Shown here: piece after piece, positions 36,501 to 45,797 of the stretch
Layout: each line of letters opens with the position of its first letter
Numbering within the stretch: position 1 is the first letter of the stretch
From: Torreya grandis
Lineage: Eukaryota; Streptophyta; Pinopsida; Cupressales; Taxaceae
Direction of reading: 5' to 3'
DNA length: 64,000 nucleotides
NCBI GenBank assembly: GCA_037957365.1
Contig: JARHVA010000223.1
Span: forward strand, 3,343,501-3,407,500
Position numbers and translations under genes: made by a program
The notes under the pieces: generated by a model
What the model was told of the DNA's origin: nothing
The model's input: only the letters and a program-made list of their open reading frames with translations
The model's database searches: none

Positions 36501-37906
36501 CTCACTATCTATCTTGGCCAATGTTTGGCTATAGGTGTGACTTCTTAGGCCTATGTATGGAGATATGACTTGTTTGGAGTTTGTTTGGGATGTGTTGAGA
36601 TTAATTTAATTCCATTTTTATAACAAAGTTTACACTTTATCCTATATTCACTTTATAGGATCTCAAAACATAAAAAGCATCAATCTTAGCTCACTATATG
36701 GGGCTAAGATAACATTCCTTAGACTGAGCTTGTAGGGTGTCTTTTAGCTTTGACCAAGCTTGGTTATGATGCATAAAGGCCTTACATGAAACCTAAAATC
36801 CATTTGTAATCATATTGAGTCTCCTTTCAAAACCAAGATGATATTTTCACACTTGCAAGTCACTTCATGATTGGATTAGGAACCAAGTTCTATTATAGGT
36901 GACTATATTCTATCTTTTATACAGATTGAGGGTGAGCTTAGGGAGTTAAAAAAGTGTTTCATCCTACTTATAGGTTAATTATAATATTAAGACTCATTGG
37001 GAGCATTGTGAAACATTTCCATGTATTGGCACGATCTCCTTTGTAACCTAAGTGAAGAAGAAGATACTTTTATGTTTAAACATGTAGACAAAACTGAATG
37101 AATTTAGTGCTTTCATTAGAAACTTTAAGGATCCAAATTACCACCTTCCTCTTAAAATATTAACCTCAAAATTTTTGGAGTTATTTCCCATGGTATAGGC
37201 TACTACATGGATGCACCAAGGACCCTCCACACTAAGTCTTTCATCTTTATTTGAATCCCATAAAAGTACTCGGTGCATTGTTCTACCATTTTGGGAAAAA
37301 AGGTCTCAAACTCAAAAATGTTTGTTGGGATGTTTCTCCAACACCTATTTTCCACCAAAGGATATAAAACAAGTTCATCAGATAATATGTAACCTCAAAA
37401 ACTTCATGAGGCTTCAAACATGACAATTACCTTCGTACAAAACTCCTGGAAGCTCCTATTTGAGACAATTATAAGTAAGTACTCACAAGTATGGAAAGTA
37501 AGGAAGAATTAAAGATACACGTGTATTAACAAAAGACTTTAAAGAAATCCAAACTTGTTATTACCCTTCCAAATGTGTGTTAGACACCAAAAACACCTTG
37601 AAATAGGCTTCAGAACCTCTTTTTCAAAACAATCCTTTATGAAGTAAAAAACTAGTTTTGAAAGTATAATAAGACTAAAAGGGGCTTCTTGACTATTTAA
37701 GAGCTTCAAATCCAAAATAAGAATGTATAACCTATGGAAATGCCTTAAAAAACAAGGAGAAACACATGAAAACAACCAACTTGTCAAAATATATGGAAAC
37801 CTTATAAAAAGTGAGATATGTAGAAAACATGAGACACCATAAAACATATGGAAACCTTATAAATTTTTTATTAATGCAGGGGTTGACCCAAGTTGATTAA
37901 CATTCA
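33574..37906 (-). repeat. LTR, left (4333 bp)
   Basis: On the minus strand it starts TGAATGTTAATC at 37906 and ends near TGACAATA at 33574. It aligns with 45798-52433. It is shorter because it has one 706-bp unit (36143-36848) where the right LTR has three full units and a partial one, and because about 0.76 kb found in the right LTR (about 51590-52350) is missing here. Confidence 0.65.
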
Positions 37907-38184
37907 AATTTGGTTAACACTTTAGGTAATTCCTAGGGGTAACATGCTTTCTTATGTTAAGGACCAGTAGCCTTATCCTATCCATTGGGTAAAGGGAGTC
38001 AAATGCACTCCAAAACAATAGGACCAGACCTTGAATTAACTAACAAGATAACTAGTTTACCTCAAAACACACAAAAGAAAGACAACATACAACAAGGAAA
38101 ATAAACACACACAATAAAAGCACACTTGTGCTACTAAGCACTTAGGAAACATAAGACAATAGCAAGAAAAATAATCATGTACAT
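37907..38184 (-). other. 3' untranslated region of the array element
   Basis: This lies between the end of the ORF and the LTR. On the minus strand the last bases before the LTR are AACCAAATT, closely matching CACCAATT before the 3' LTR of the inserted element (42927-42934). The block CCTAAGTGC followed by GCACA also occurs in both elements shortly after the ORF end. Confidence 0.55.
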
Positions 38185-38950
38185 TCAACTTAAACATACC
38201 CCCCTTCCTAGATCAAAAGGGAAGTATGTTGAATCTCTTTCCTCACTAGATGAATGAGGATGCCAAGCATGCTTCCTTTTAGATGTGGTGCTAGATGACT
38301 CATGTTTCCTTTTTGATCCTTGGCTTGGAATGTCATTTAATGGAGTCATCTCCCATAATTATCCAAGGTAAATTAAGTCTTCTTGACCTTGGAAACATGG
38401 CTCATATTGTTGTCCTTTTATCTCCTCATGACATATTTGCATATCTATGAATGGGAGAACTTGTTATAAACTTATGTCTTCTTGAAAGATCCCATTGTAC
38501 TTCTCATTTGTTACATCCTATTTAAATTATTCAATAAGTGTTGTGTCATAGCTTTTTAGTAGTGTTTATTTCTCAAACTCTTCTTTGATGTTGGTGGGAG
38601 TAACTTCATAGGTGGTTCTAGGATTAAATTTTGAACCATCCTCAAAAGGCCCAAGATCATCATAGATTACTCCATCATGAGCTAGACTCTCTTGATGATT
38701 ATTCTCCTTAATATATGCCTAATTTCCAAAATCTTGGGATTGTCTCATTAGGATTTTTGTCTTCTCACATTCTTCATACTCTTTGAACATTTGCATATAG
38801 ATTTTTGTCTTTCTTTTGAGACACAAAATATTGCTTACCATGGCTTGTACTCAGCTCCAAAGGACTTATAGGCCACTTGAGGCCTTCAAATTCATTTCAT
38901 ATGTCCTAAAATCTCCCATAAGTCATCATCTTTTGACTCATTAGCATCAT
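38185..38950 (-). pseudogene. C-terminal part of the noncanonical ORF
   Basis: It continues the frame interrupted by the insertion at 38951-44314. Read on the minus strand, it begins NESKDDDLWEILGHMK, is acidic and polar, and has several stops and shifts. It ends with a basic/serine patch, then STYFPFDLGRG, then a stop at 38185. The codons for the last motif form a purine run on the minus strand (plus 38199-38209, C- and T-only). FPFDLGRG closely resembles FPFDPGGR at the end of the ORF in the inserted element. No known domain is recognised. Confidence 0.55.
38946..38950. repeat. Target-site duplication, left copy (ATCAT)
   Basis: ATCAT lies directly before the LTR at 38951, and ATCAT again directly after the other LTR (44315-44319). 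The perfect 5-bp match supports a simple LTR-element insertion. Confidence 0.9.
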
Positions 38951-40331
38951 TGTTGACCCAATTTTGCCCCTCAGGCAAAATCTCGGTCACCTTCTACACC
39001 TGCTTTACATGGCCAGTCATTTCAGGTTGCAAGGTCCATCTTCAGGGTTCGACAGCTCCGTTTCAGAGCATTGGTTCATCGGCCTCATTCGTTGGCATTC
39101 ATGGTAGCAAAAGGCAGAGTCTTCAAATGTTCACACAAGAAGAGAGGAAAAGAGTTGGGGCATTTAACACTAAGGCAAAAGAAGGGTAGACAAAATGCAA
39201 AGGGCAGCAAAATTGCCGCCCACAACACTGGCGGGTAAAAAGAGACCACCTACACACAAGCAATGGGCAGCAAAATTGCCACGTGAAGCAGCCGGTGGAG
39301 AAAAAGAGGCCATTAACATCGGCTGATGTCAAAAAAACTACCACAATAGGCAGCTTAAATTAGCTGACATTGGCAAAACTACCGCGGTCGACAGCTTATC
39401 AACCGATGTCGGTAGAAGTCCCACGTCAAGTCCATGACAGTGGGCGGCAAATTCACTGCCCACAATAGCAGGTGGCAAAAAACCCCTGCAGAGCACAAGA
39501 AAAAGCCCACCCAGCTATCGGAGGAGAAGACCAGCATGCAAAATGAGGCAACAAGCATGGTCTTGGTAGACTTATGACATTAGCTATAGTGTTTTTTTCA
39601 CTCTTCCCAATGAGACTCCTCTTGGCTCTTCCCATATAAATACATAGACTTGGTCATTTATCAGGGGATCTTCTCACACTTTTGTAAAGAGCACTGCTCT
39701 CAAAATTTTCCACTTGAATCAATAAAAGACAATTTTTACCTCTATTTGGATGGATTATGCAGAGTATGCCTTGAATGTTAATCTATGTCCAATCATTGTC
39801 TCTTGATGCTCTCACAGGTTCAACACTAGCAAACCTGTGATCTACAAAATGCCACTGTCTGCTGCTGCCAAGAGTAGAGTTCTATTTTGGAGGCATAGAA
39901 TAGGTGAGGTCACTTACAGTGTGTATTTCTCAGCACCTTAGTGAGTCCCTTTTCATGTGCTTTCCATAAAAACCTCCCTGTCATTCCAGAGACTTGGTCT
40001 TTTCTACCAAATCTAAGTGTATGTATGTTTTGTTTGGTCCTGAGTGTGGATGTGGGAAGGTCACTTTCATTTTTGGTGTATTACCTCTTTTAGAGTAGGC
40101 TGTTTGTTTTTATGCATTTTCTCTCTCCCTTTTCACTCCCCCCAGAATATCTATATATCTAAATTTTTGCACTGCCTAAAACAAACAAGATACATCAGAG
40201 GGAACTAGCCCATATCTAGAGACTCTCCTCTCCTGCTTCGCCATCCCACAGGTGAGAGAGGGGTTTCCATGTTACGAGGAGAGGGCAAGAATCTATTTTC
40301 CTACTACAGGGTGCACTTTCTAGCATCAACA
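38951..40331 (+). repeat. 5' LTR (1381 bp)
   Basis: It starts TGTTGACCC and ends CATCAACA. It carries TATAAATA at 39635-39642 and AATAAA at 39721-39726, in the order expected for U3-R. U3 (about 39200-39480) has repeated GGGCAGCAAAATTGCC-type blocks near 39200, 39250 and 39442, and two imperfect units with GACAGCTTA around 39350 and 39390. The two LTRs differ mainly by C/T and G/A changes. Confidence 0.9.
39635..39642 (+). promoter_or_regulatory. TATA box in the 5' LTR
   Basis: TATAAATA, preserved at 43618-43625 in the other LTR. A polyadenylation signal AATAAA follows 79 bases later (39721), so transcription would start just after about 39665. Confidence 0.6.
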
Positions 40332-40352
40332 GTTATGGCATGCCCGGTGGGA
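40332..40352 (+). other. Primer-binding site of the young element
   Basis: GTTATGGCATGCCCGGTGGG directly follows the LTR end. TGGCRYGCCCGGTGGGA motifs occupy the same place in many plant gypsy-type elements. A second copy lies at 40443. I cannot name the tRNA with certainty. Confidence 0.6.
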
Positions 40353-40442
40353 CTCCAAGTTTTTAATCAAAAAAGTTGTAGGGTTACTCACTGATCCTGT
40401 TACAGTAGAAGAACCACCAATACAGCACTGTGAGCGTCAATA

Positions 40443-40464
40443 GTTTTGGCACGCCCGGTGGGAC
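40443..40464 (+). other. Second PBS-like motif
   Basis: GTTTTGGCACGCCCGGTGGG, 111 bases after the first, preceded by GAGCGTCAATA, which resembles the LTR end AGCATCAACA. The leader therefore contains a short tandem duplication spanning the LTR end, PBS and the GTCCTGTTACA block that follows (CTGATCCTGTTACAG near 40391 and TAGTCCTGTTACAAC near 40501). Confidence 0.65.
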
Positions 40465-40601
40465 AAGTTTGATAATGCAGTAAGGTTTTAGGATTGATGC
40501 TAGTCCTGTTACAACAAATCAAGTTTCTTTAGCATCTAGTGACTCTGAGTAAATCTGCTGGTTAAGCAACCTGGTGCCATCAGAAATCATCCACTTCTTG
40601 T

Positions 40602-42701
40602 ATGTATATTTCTTTTGCACAAAATCATGGATTTTGTTCTCCTTCATATAATTTGGATCAGACTCAAAATATTTAGAGAATCCCCTCAAGTAGCTCTCTT
40701 AGTTGCCCTACAACTATAAGCGAGGTGGCATTGGAATTTGAGAGGTAGACAATGGAAATCGACAGGTTGGAAGGGTAGTACAAGTATCGGTAGGAGCTGA
40801 TGTATAAAGAGGAGTGCTTGTTTAGGCAAGCACATGCTTCGCAGTCCATGAAGGAGGAGGTAACAAAATGGAGAAATCCATCTATCCAAGGCAGCCAGCC
40901 TTGCATGCCCCCTCCTATCTTGAAGAAAACCCCCTCTTTTACACCAAATCTATTTTACCAAATTGCACTTGCTCACTCCAACTCATCGAATACAGCTACT
41001 CCCAATCCTGTGTCCCTAGCTTTTCAGCACCAAGAGACATCAGAGCAACCTCCCAGGGAGATCAATCTTTTCAACTCCTTAGATCAAGAATCTTCCATCA
41101 AGAATAATACCACCAGCTAGCATGTCCCTCTTCTAGAGGCTCCTCCAATGCACCAACAGTGTTTTCCTTGCATTCCTCAGCATCCCCAAGTTTTCTAGCA
41201 TGATGTGCAAATTCCAAGTTGGAGGAAAAAATGCCAAGGACCAGCTCAGAGCTTTGAAGAGGATCATGCTAGCCACCTCCAAGAAAGACTCTTCCAAGAA
41301 AACCTAGCCAGACAAATTGAAGACTTAGAGGCTAGGATGAAGCTACTCTTTGAAAGGGAGTTAAATTTTTTAGACCTTGCGGAAGAGCCTCAGGTCCTTG
41401 TGGAGAACGAGGTTGTTGCCTATTCACAGGAGCAGAATTCAAATTCAAAGATCCTGAATTGGGGGAAGATAGTGGAATCATGGGGCAGCAAAGAGGAAGA
41501 AGAAAAGCAAGGTTTTTCTCAAAAACTTGAAGAAGCTGAAGTTGTGCATGCCTATGATGATACTGGCAGCCTCCAGGGAAGGATTTTCCAAGAAGATCTG
41601 AGTAGGAGAATTGCAGAGTTGGAGTCTAGAGAGAAGTTCCTCAGCCAATGTGTGGTGGATGATTCAGACCAAATAGCACATTCTATGTCTGAACACACCC
41701 CACTTACACATTTCCAAGAGAGTTATCAGGCTGCCCTTGATATTGATGAAGTGTTGACCAAGTGGAGGGAGGAGAATCATCCGATTCTAGCTCAAGGGCT
41801 GCCCCCTCTCCCACATGTTTTCTCCACTTTGTCCCTTCTCGAGGAAGACCCTATTTTTCAAGAGGCAAGAGAGGAAAAAAATATCCAATCTACAGTCCTT
41901 TAGGAGGTTGTCATGAGCGACAACGAAGAAGAAATCATCATTGATGCCCCTTGTGAAGACCTTATCAGCAGTGGAGAAGATGCAGGCCTTGTGTATATGC
42001 AGATGTTCCAGCAATTCAAAGAGGAACAAATGCATTGTAAGCTCTCTCCTCCTCTATTTGATGAACTTCCTTGTTGTTTTGATGAGATCGACTACATTGA
42101 AGAACCTGAGTTAGAGGAGGATCAGGAGAATATTCTTGAAAATCTAGAGAGCCTGATCAGCAAAGAGGAAAAGGAGAAGTCTGTCTTCATGGAGGAATAC
42201 CTTGAAGAACTAAACTTGAAACAAATAAGTGAAATCTTATGGGATGAGAAATCATTTTGTGAGCCCCTTTTAGACATCACCACATTCTCCCTTCTTCAAG
42301 AAGGCCAAGAGGAAACAGAGGATGAATCTGATAAAGTTTTCAGCGAGGCAGAAGGGAATGGGTCAGACCATGATACATTACAGAAGAATTGTGCAGGTCA
42401 AAAGGCTTATGGTGATGAGCTGACAGTAATTGATTTCTTGGTGATGAACACCAATATCAGGGTCCAGCATTTAACAGGCCTCTAGGGACAATCAAAATAC
42501 ATATATATTGGAGACATGTTCGATTTTGATCCCCTCGATTTCCAACCAAATCAGGTGACAGGCAGGAAGAATAAGTCACTAAATCTCTTTTTCTTTCAGC
42601 TACTTGTCTGCCACCATAAGTCTCCTCACCAAGAAGGGGACTTAAGAAATTTTCCTTTTGATCCAGGAGGGAGGCAAACATTCCTAGTCATCTATATATA
42701 A
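40602..42701 (+). pseudogene. Noncanonical ORF of the young element: 700 codons, eight in-frame TAG
   Basis: From ATG 40602 to TAA 42699 a single frame has no TAA or TGA, but TAG at 40674, 40746, 40776, 40791, 41118, 41196, 41901 and 42483. The N-terminus (about residues 45-90) is a coiled coil with VALEFER and KYR. A Pro-rich part follows. Then come two copies of a helical module: FQENLARQIEDLEARMKLL (41295-41351) and FQEDLSRRIAELESREKFL (41588-41644). A strongly acidic part is next (from 41913, SDNEEEIIIDAP), and the end is NFPFDPGGR. No known domain is recognised. It may be a particle or RNA-binding protein in place of Gag, but that is only a guess. Confidence 0.75.
42662..42677 (+). other. 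Purine-rich run at the ORF end, distant from the LTR
   Basis: CCAGGAGGGAGGCAAA encodes part of the FDPGGRQ end of the ORF and looks like a polypurine tract, yet lies about 260 bases before the 3' LTR. The related array element has the same arrangement (minus-strand AGGAAGGGGGG about 300 bases before its LTR). The bases immediately before the LTR at 42935 are not purine-rich. Confidence 0.45.
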
Positions 42702-42934
42702 TAGTTTGCTTTTAGTTGTTTCCCCTATTTTCCCTAAGTGCAGTTGCACAGGTAGTCATTTTTAGCCTTGTGTGTTTCCCTTTGTTTGGGGGTAAATTCT
42801 ATGTATTTGATTCTGAGATTATCAAAGCTGTGGAGAACTCTCTTCAAAGTCACCATCTGACTTCACACCCAATGGAATGTAAGGCAACTGGGTTTTAAGC
42901 ATAACAGGCACGCTTACCCTGTGAGTCACCAATT
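42702..42934 (+). other. 3' untranslated region of the young element
   Basis: Noncoding. It includes CCTAAGTGCAGTTGCACA (42735-42752), which contains a TGCA-centred small inverted repeat and is shared in part with the related element, and ends CACCAATT at the LTR. Confidence 0.5.
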
Positions 42935-44314
42935 TGTTGACCCAATTTTGCCCCTCAGGCAAAATCTCGGTCACCTTCTACACCTGCTTTACATGGCTAG
43001 TCATTTTGGGTTGCAAGGTCCATCTTCAGGGTTTGACAGCTCTGTTTTAGAGCATTGGTTCATCAGCCTCGCTCATTGGCATTCACGGTAGCAAAAGGCA
43101 GAGTCTTCAAATGTTCACACAAGAAGAGAGGAAAAGAGCTGGGGCATTTAACACTAAGGTGAAAGAAGGGCAGACAAAATGCAGAGGGCAGCAAAAATGC
43201 CACCCATAACACTGGCAGGTAAAAAGAGACCACCTACACACAAGCAATGGGTGGCAAAATTGCCGCGTGAAGCAGTCGATGGAGAAAAAGAGGCCATTAA
43301 CATCGGCCGACATTGGCAAAACTACCATGGTCGATAGCTTAAATTGGTCGATGTCGGCAAAACTGTTGCGATCAATAGCTTATCAGCCGACATCGACAAA
43401 AGTCCCATGTGAAGTCCATGATAGCAGGCAGCAAATTCACCACCCACAATAGCAGGTGGCAAAAAACCCCTGTAGAGCACAGGAAAAAGCCCGCCCAACT
43501 GTCGAAGGAGAAGACCAAAACGCAAAATGAGGCAACAAGCATGGTCTTGGCAGACTTATGACATCAGTTATAGTGTTTTTTCACTCTTCCCAATGACACT
43601 CCTCTTGGCTCTTCCCATATAAATACATAGACTTGGTCATTTATCAGGGGATCTTCTCACACTTTTGTAAAGAGCACTGCTCTCCAAATTTTCCACCTAA
43701 ATCAATAAAAGATAGTTTTTACCTCTATTTGGATGGATTGTGTAGACTATGCCTTAAATGTTAATCTGTGTCCAGTCATTATCTCTTGATGCTCTCACAA
43801 GTTCAACACCAGTAAACTTGTGATCTACAAAATGCCACTGTCTGCTGCTGCCAGGAGTAGAGTTCTATTTTGGAGGCATAGAATAGGTGAGGTCACTTAC
43901 AGTGTGTATTTCCCAGCACCTCGGTGAGTCCCTTTTCCTGTGCTTTCCATAAGAGCCTCCCTATCATCCCAGAGACTTGGTCTTTTTGCCAAATCTGAGT
44001 GTATGTATGTTTTGTTTGGTCCTGAGTGTGGATGTGGGAAGGTCACTTTCATTTTTGGTGTATCACCTCTTTTAGAGTAGGCTGTTTGTTTTTATGCATT
44101 TTCTCTCTCCCTTTTCACTCCCCCCTAGTATATCTATATATCTATATTTTTGCACTGCCTGAAACAAACAAGATACATCAGAGGGAACTAGCCCATATCT
44201 AGAGACTCTCCTCTCCTGCTTCACCATCCCACAGGTGAGAGAGGGGTTTCCATGTTGTGGGGAGAGGGCAGGAATCCATTTTCCTACCGCAGGGTGCACT
44301 TTCCAACATCAGCA
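42935..44314 (+). repeat. 3' LTR (1380 bp)
   Basis: Partner of 38951-40331; it ends CATCAGCA. TATA box at 43618-43625, polyadenylation signal at 43704-43709. The U3 half carries more differences from the 5' LTR than the U5 half, mostly transitions at sites that are CG or CNG in one copy. Confidence 0.9.
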
Positions 44315-44319
44315 ATCAT

Positions 44320-45605
44320 GGAGAGGAAAAACAAGAGAGGCTCCTTCATTTTCTCCTTTGGGTTCCATAAGGACTTCTTCTAAGACCTCTTCTTCAACAT
44401 AAGGAGGATCCTTTTCCTCATCATCACAATCTAATGTCTCTTCACTATCAATTAGTTCCTCTTCATCTTCAATCTAATCTAAAATCTCAAACTCATTCTC
44501 CATCTTAGTAGTGCCAATACTAGGCATCTCAAAACTAGGAATATTAGCCTAAGAAGTTTCCCAAGGAGCAATGTAATCCTCAACATTAGAAGGGAAAGAT
44601 GGATCAGCTAGAAGAGGTGGAAATATGGGTTCAATGGCTTCTTGAGGAGCGGTGGGAGGGATTTAATTAGCTTAAAATTTCTCTCCAATTCCAACTTCTC
44701 CACTTAAACTCTCTTATTCTTCTCTTCACAAGCTACTACTACCTCTTTCCATCTTGGGAAGCTATGCTTAGAGGATTCTTCATGAGGATGATATAAAAAT
44801 AAAAGGGTAAATGATAGACTTAAGAAAATTGGGTTTTCCTTGGGCTTGGTGTCTTGTCTTCTATTTGGGAAATTATGCTTAGAGATTTCATTTTATGCTA
44901 CCATAATGGATTGCCTTAAAGTCTGATTAGACAATTCAATCTCCTTATCAAGTTAAGCCCCAAAATATTCTCCAAATAAGTTAACCTACTCAATAGTGAT
45001 ATTTTCCTTCCTTTATCTACTCTCTTAGATGTAATTACAAGAAGAGAAACTTTGGGTAATGCATGAATGAATTGGGGTATTTTGAAACATGCTTGGACTA
45101 GAATCTTGAGTGGGCAAAGTTGACACACTTGAAGGTTGATGTGGGATATATTGAGGCTACCAAGACTGAGCTGGTTCATGAACTCTTAACCTCTCCTCTA
45201 GGTGAAAAATTAGACCACAAACATCAATCATTTTACCTATAAGGCCTTTACAATTATCTCTCTTTATAGGCATCTATTATTCCTTGATTTGCTCTAAAGC
45301 CTTTATCACACTTTTGATGCAATCATTAGGGATGACTTGACCACAACCATTTCTAGTATCAAGGTCTAACATGTAGTCTTTGTAGCTAATAAGAGTCTTC
45401 TTGAAGCTTTTAATGGAATGACTTGGAGAGGAACTAGGTAGGCTAGGTAAAGCACAAGCTTGATGGGCTGATTATAGGCATCATAGGATTACTAGGGTTC
45501 ATGACAATATTGGACAAGGACTTGTTCATATTGAGAGGGAAAAGGCAAAGATGGATATGTCTCCCCAATTTGTGTTAAGATAAATTCAACATTAAAATTA
45601 TCCAT
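44320..45605 (-). pseudogene. N-terminal and middle part of the noncanonical ORF of the array element
   Basis: Minus-strand ATG at 45605 begins a frame with GETYPSLPFPSQYEQVLVQ, then by frameshift SPSHSIKSFKKTLISYKDY, LDLDTRNGCGQVIPNDC and a helical VIKALEQIKE, then LIFHLEERLRVHEPAQSW, then a Pro/Ser/Gln-rich stretch. Near 44500-44330 it is strongly acidic (EELIDSEETLDCDDEEKD). Stops include TAA as well as TAG. The frame resumes at 38950 after the inserted element. The layout resembles the ORF at 40602-42701: helical N-part, Pro-rich part, acidic part, FPFD end. No known domain. Confidence 0.55.
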
Positions 45606-45773
45606 GAATCACTCATTAGAATACCAAAGAACAAGAAAACAACTTCAATTTTAGTACCTAGACTATTTAACTAGTAAATTTATGCTTGGAGTCACCATTG
45701 GTGCTTAGTGAAATTGCCTTCAAAGGCTAATATCTTAAGGAGAACACAAAAACTCCTTAAATTATTAGAACAA

Positions 45774-45797
45774 GACTCCCACTAGGTGTGCCAAAAC
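45774..45797 (-). other. Primer-binding site of the array element
   Basis: The minus strand reads GTTTTGGCACACCTAGTGGG and continues AGTC, differing from the young element's second PBS (GTTTTGGCACGCCCGGTGGG) at three positions. It sets the LTR edge at 45798. Confidence 0.65.

Larger units (their letters stand above)
38951..44314 (+). mobile_element. Youngest LTR element, non-autonomous, with a 700-codon amber-interrupted ORF
   Basis: LTRs of 1381 bp (38951-40331) and 1380 bp (42935-44314), inverted termini TGTTGA/TCAACA (right end TCAGCA) and a perfect ATCAT target duplication make this the best-preserved element here. It is richer in G and C than its surroundings. TATA box and polyadenylation signal in each LTR, and the PBS after the left LTR, give plus orientation. 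The 2.6-kb interior has one reading frame (40602-42701) with no recognisable gag or pol domain, so it must borrow enzymes. It sits inside a related, older element. Confidence 0.9.

Noticed and set aside
37539..37847. 102-codon minus-strand frame
   Set aside because: It is within the LTR, and the homologous stretch near 51350-51600 does not keep the frame open.
39123..39635. Minus-strand frames in the LTR of the young element (also 43107-43525)
   Set aside because: Cys- and Phe-rich products arise from the repeated GGCAGCAAAATTGCC blocks; no start context or family match. They change freely between the two LTRs.
45461..45470. LTR start at 45461 (TGATGGGCTG), where repeat homology begins
   Set aside because: A PBS motif and ORF start lie inside the repeat, so 45461 and 33236 mark a truncation point; the LTR edge is better placed at 45798 and 33574.
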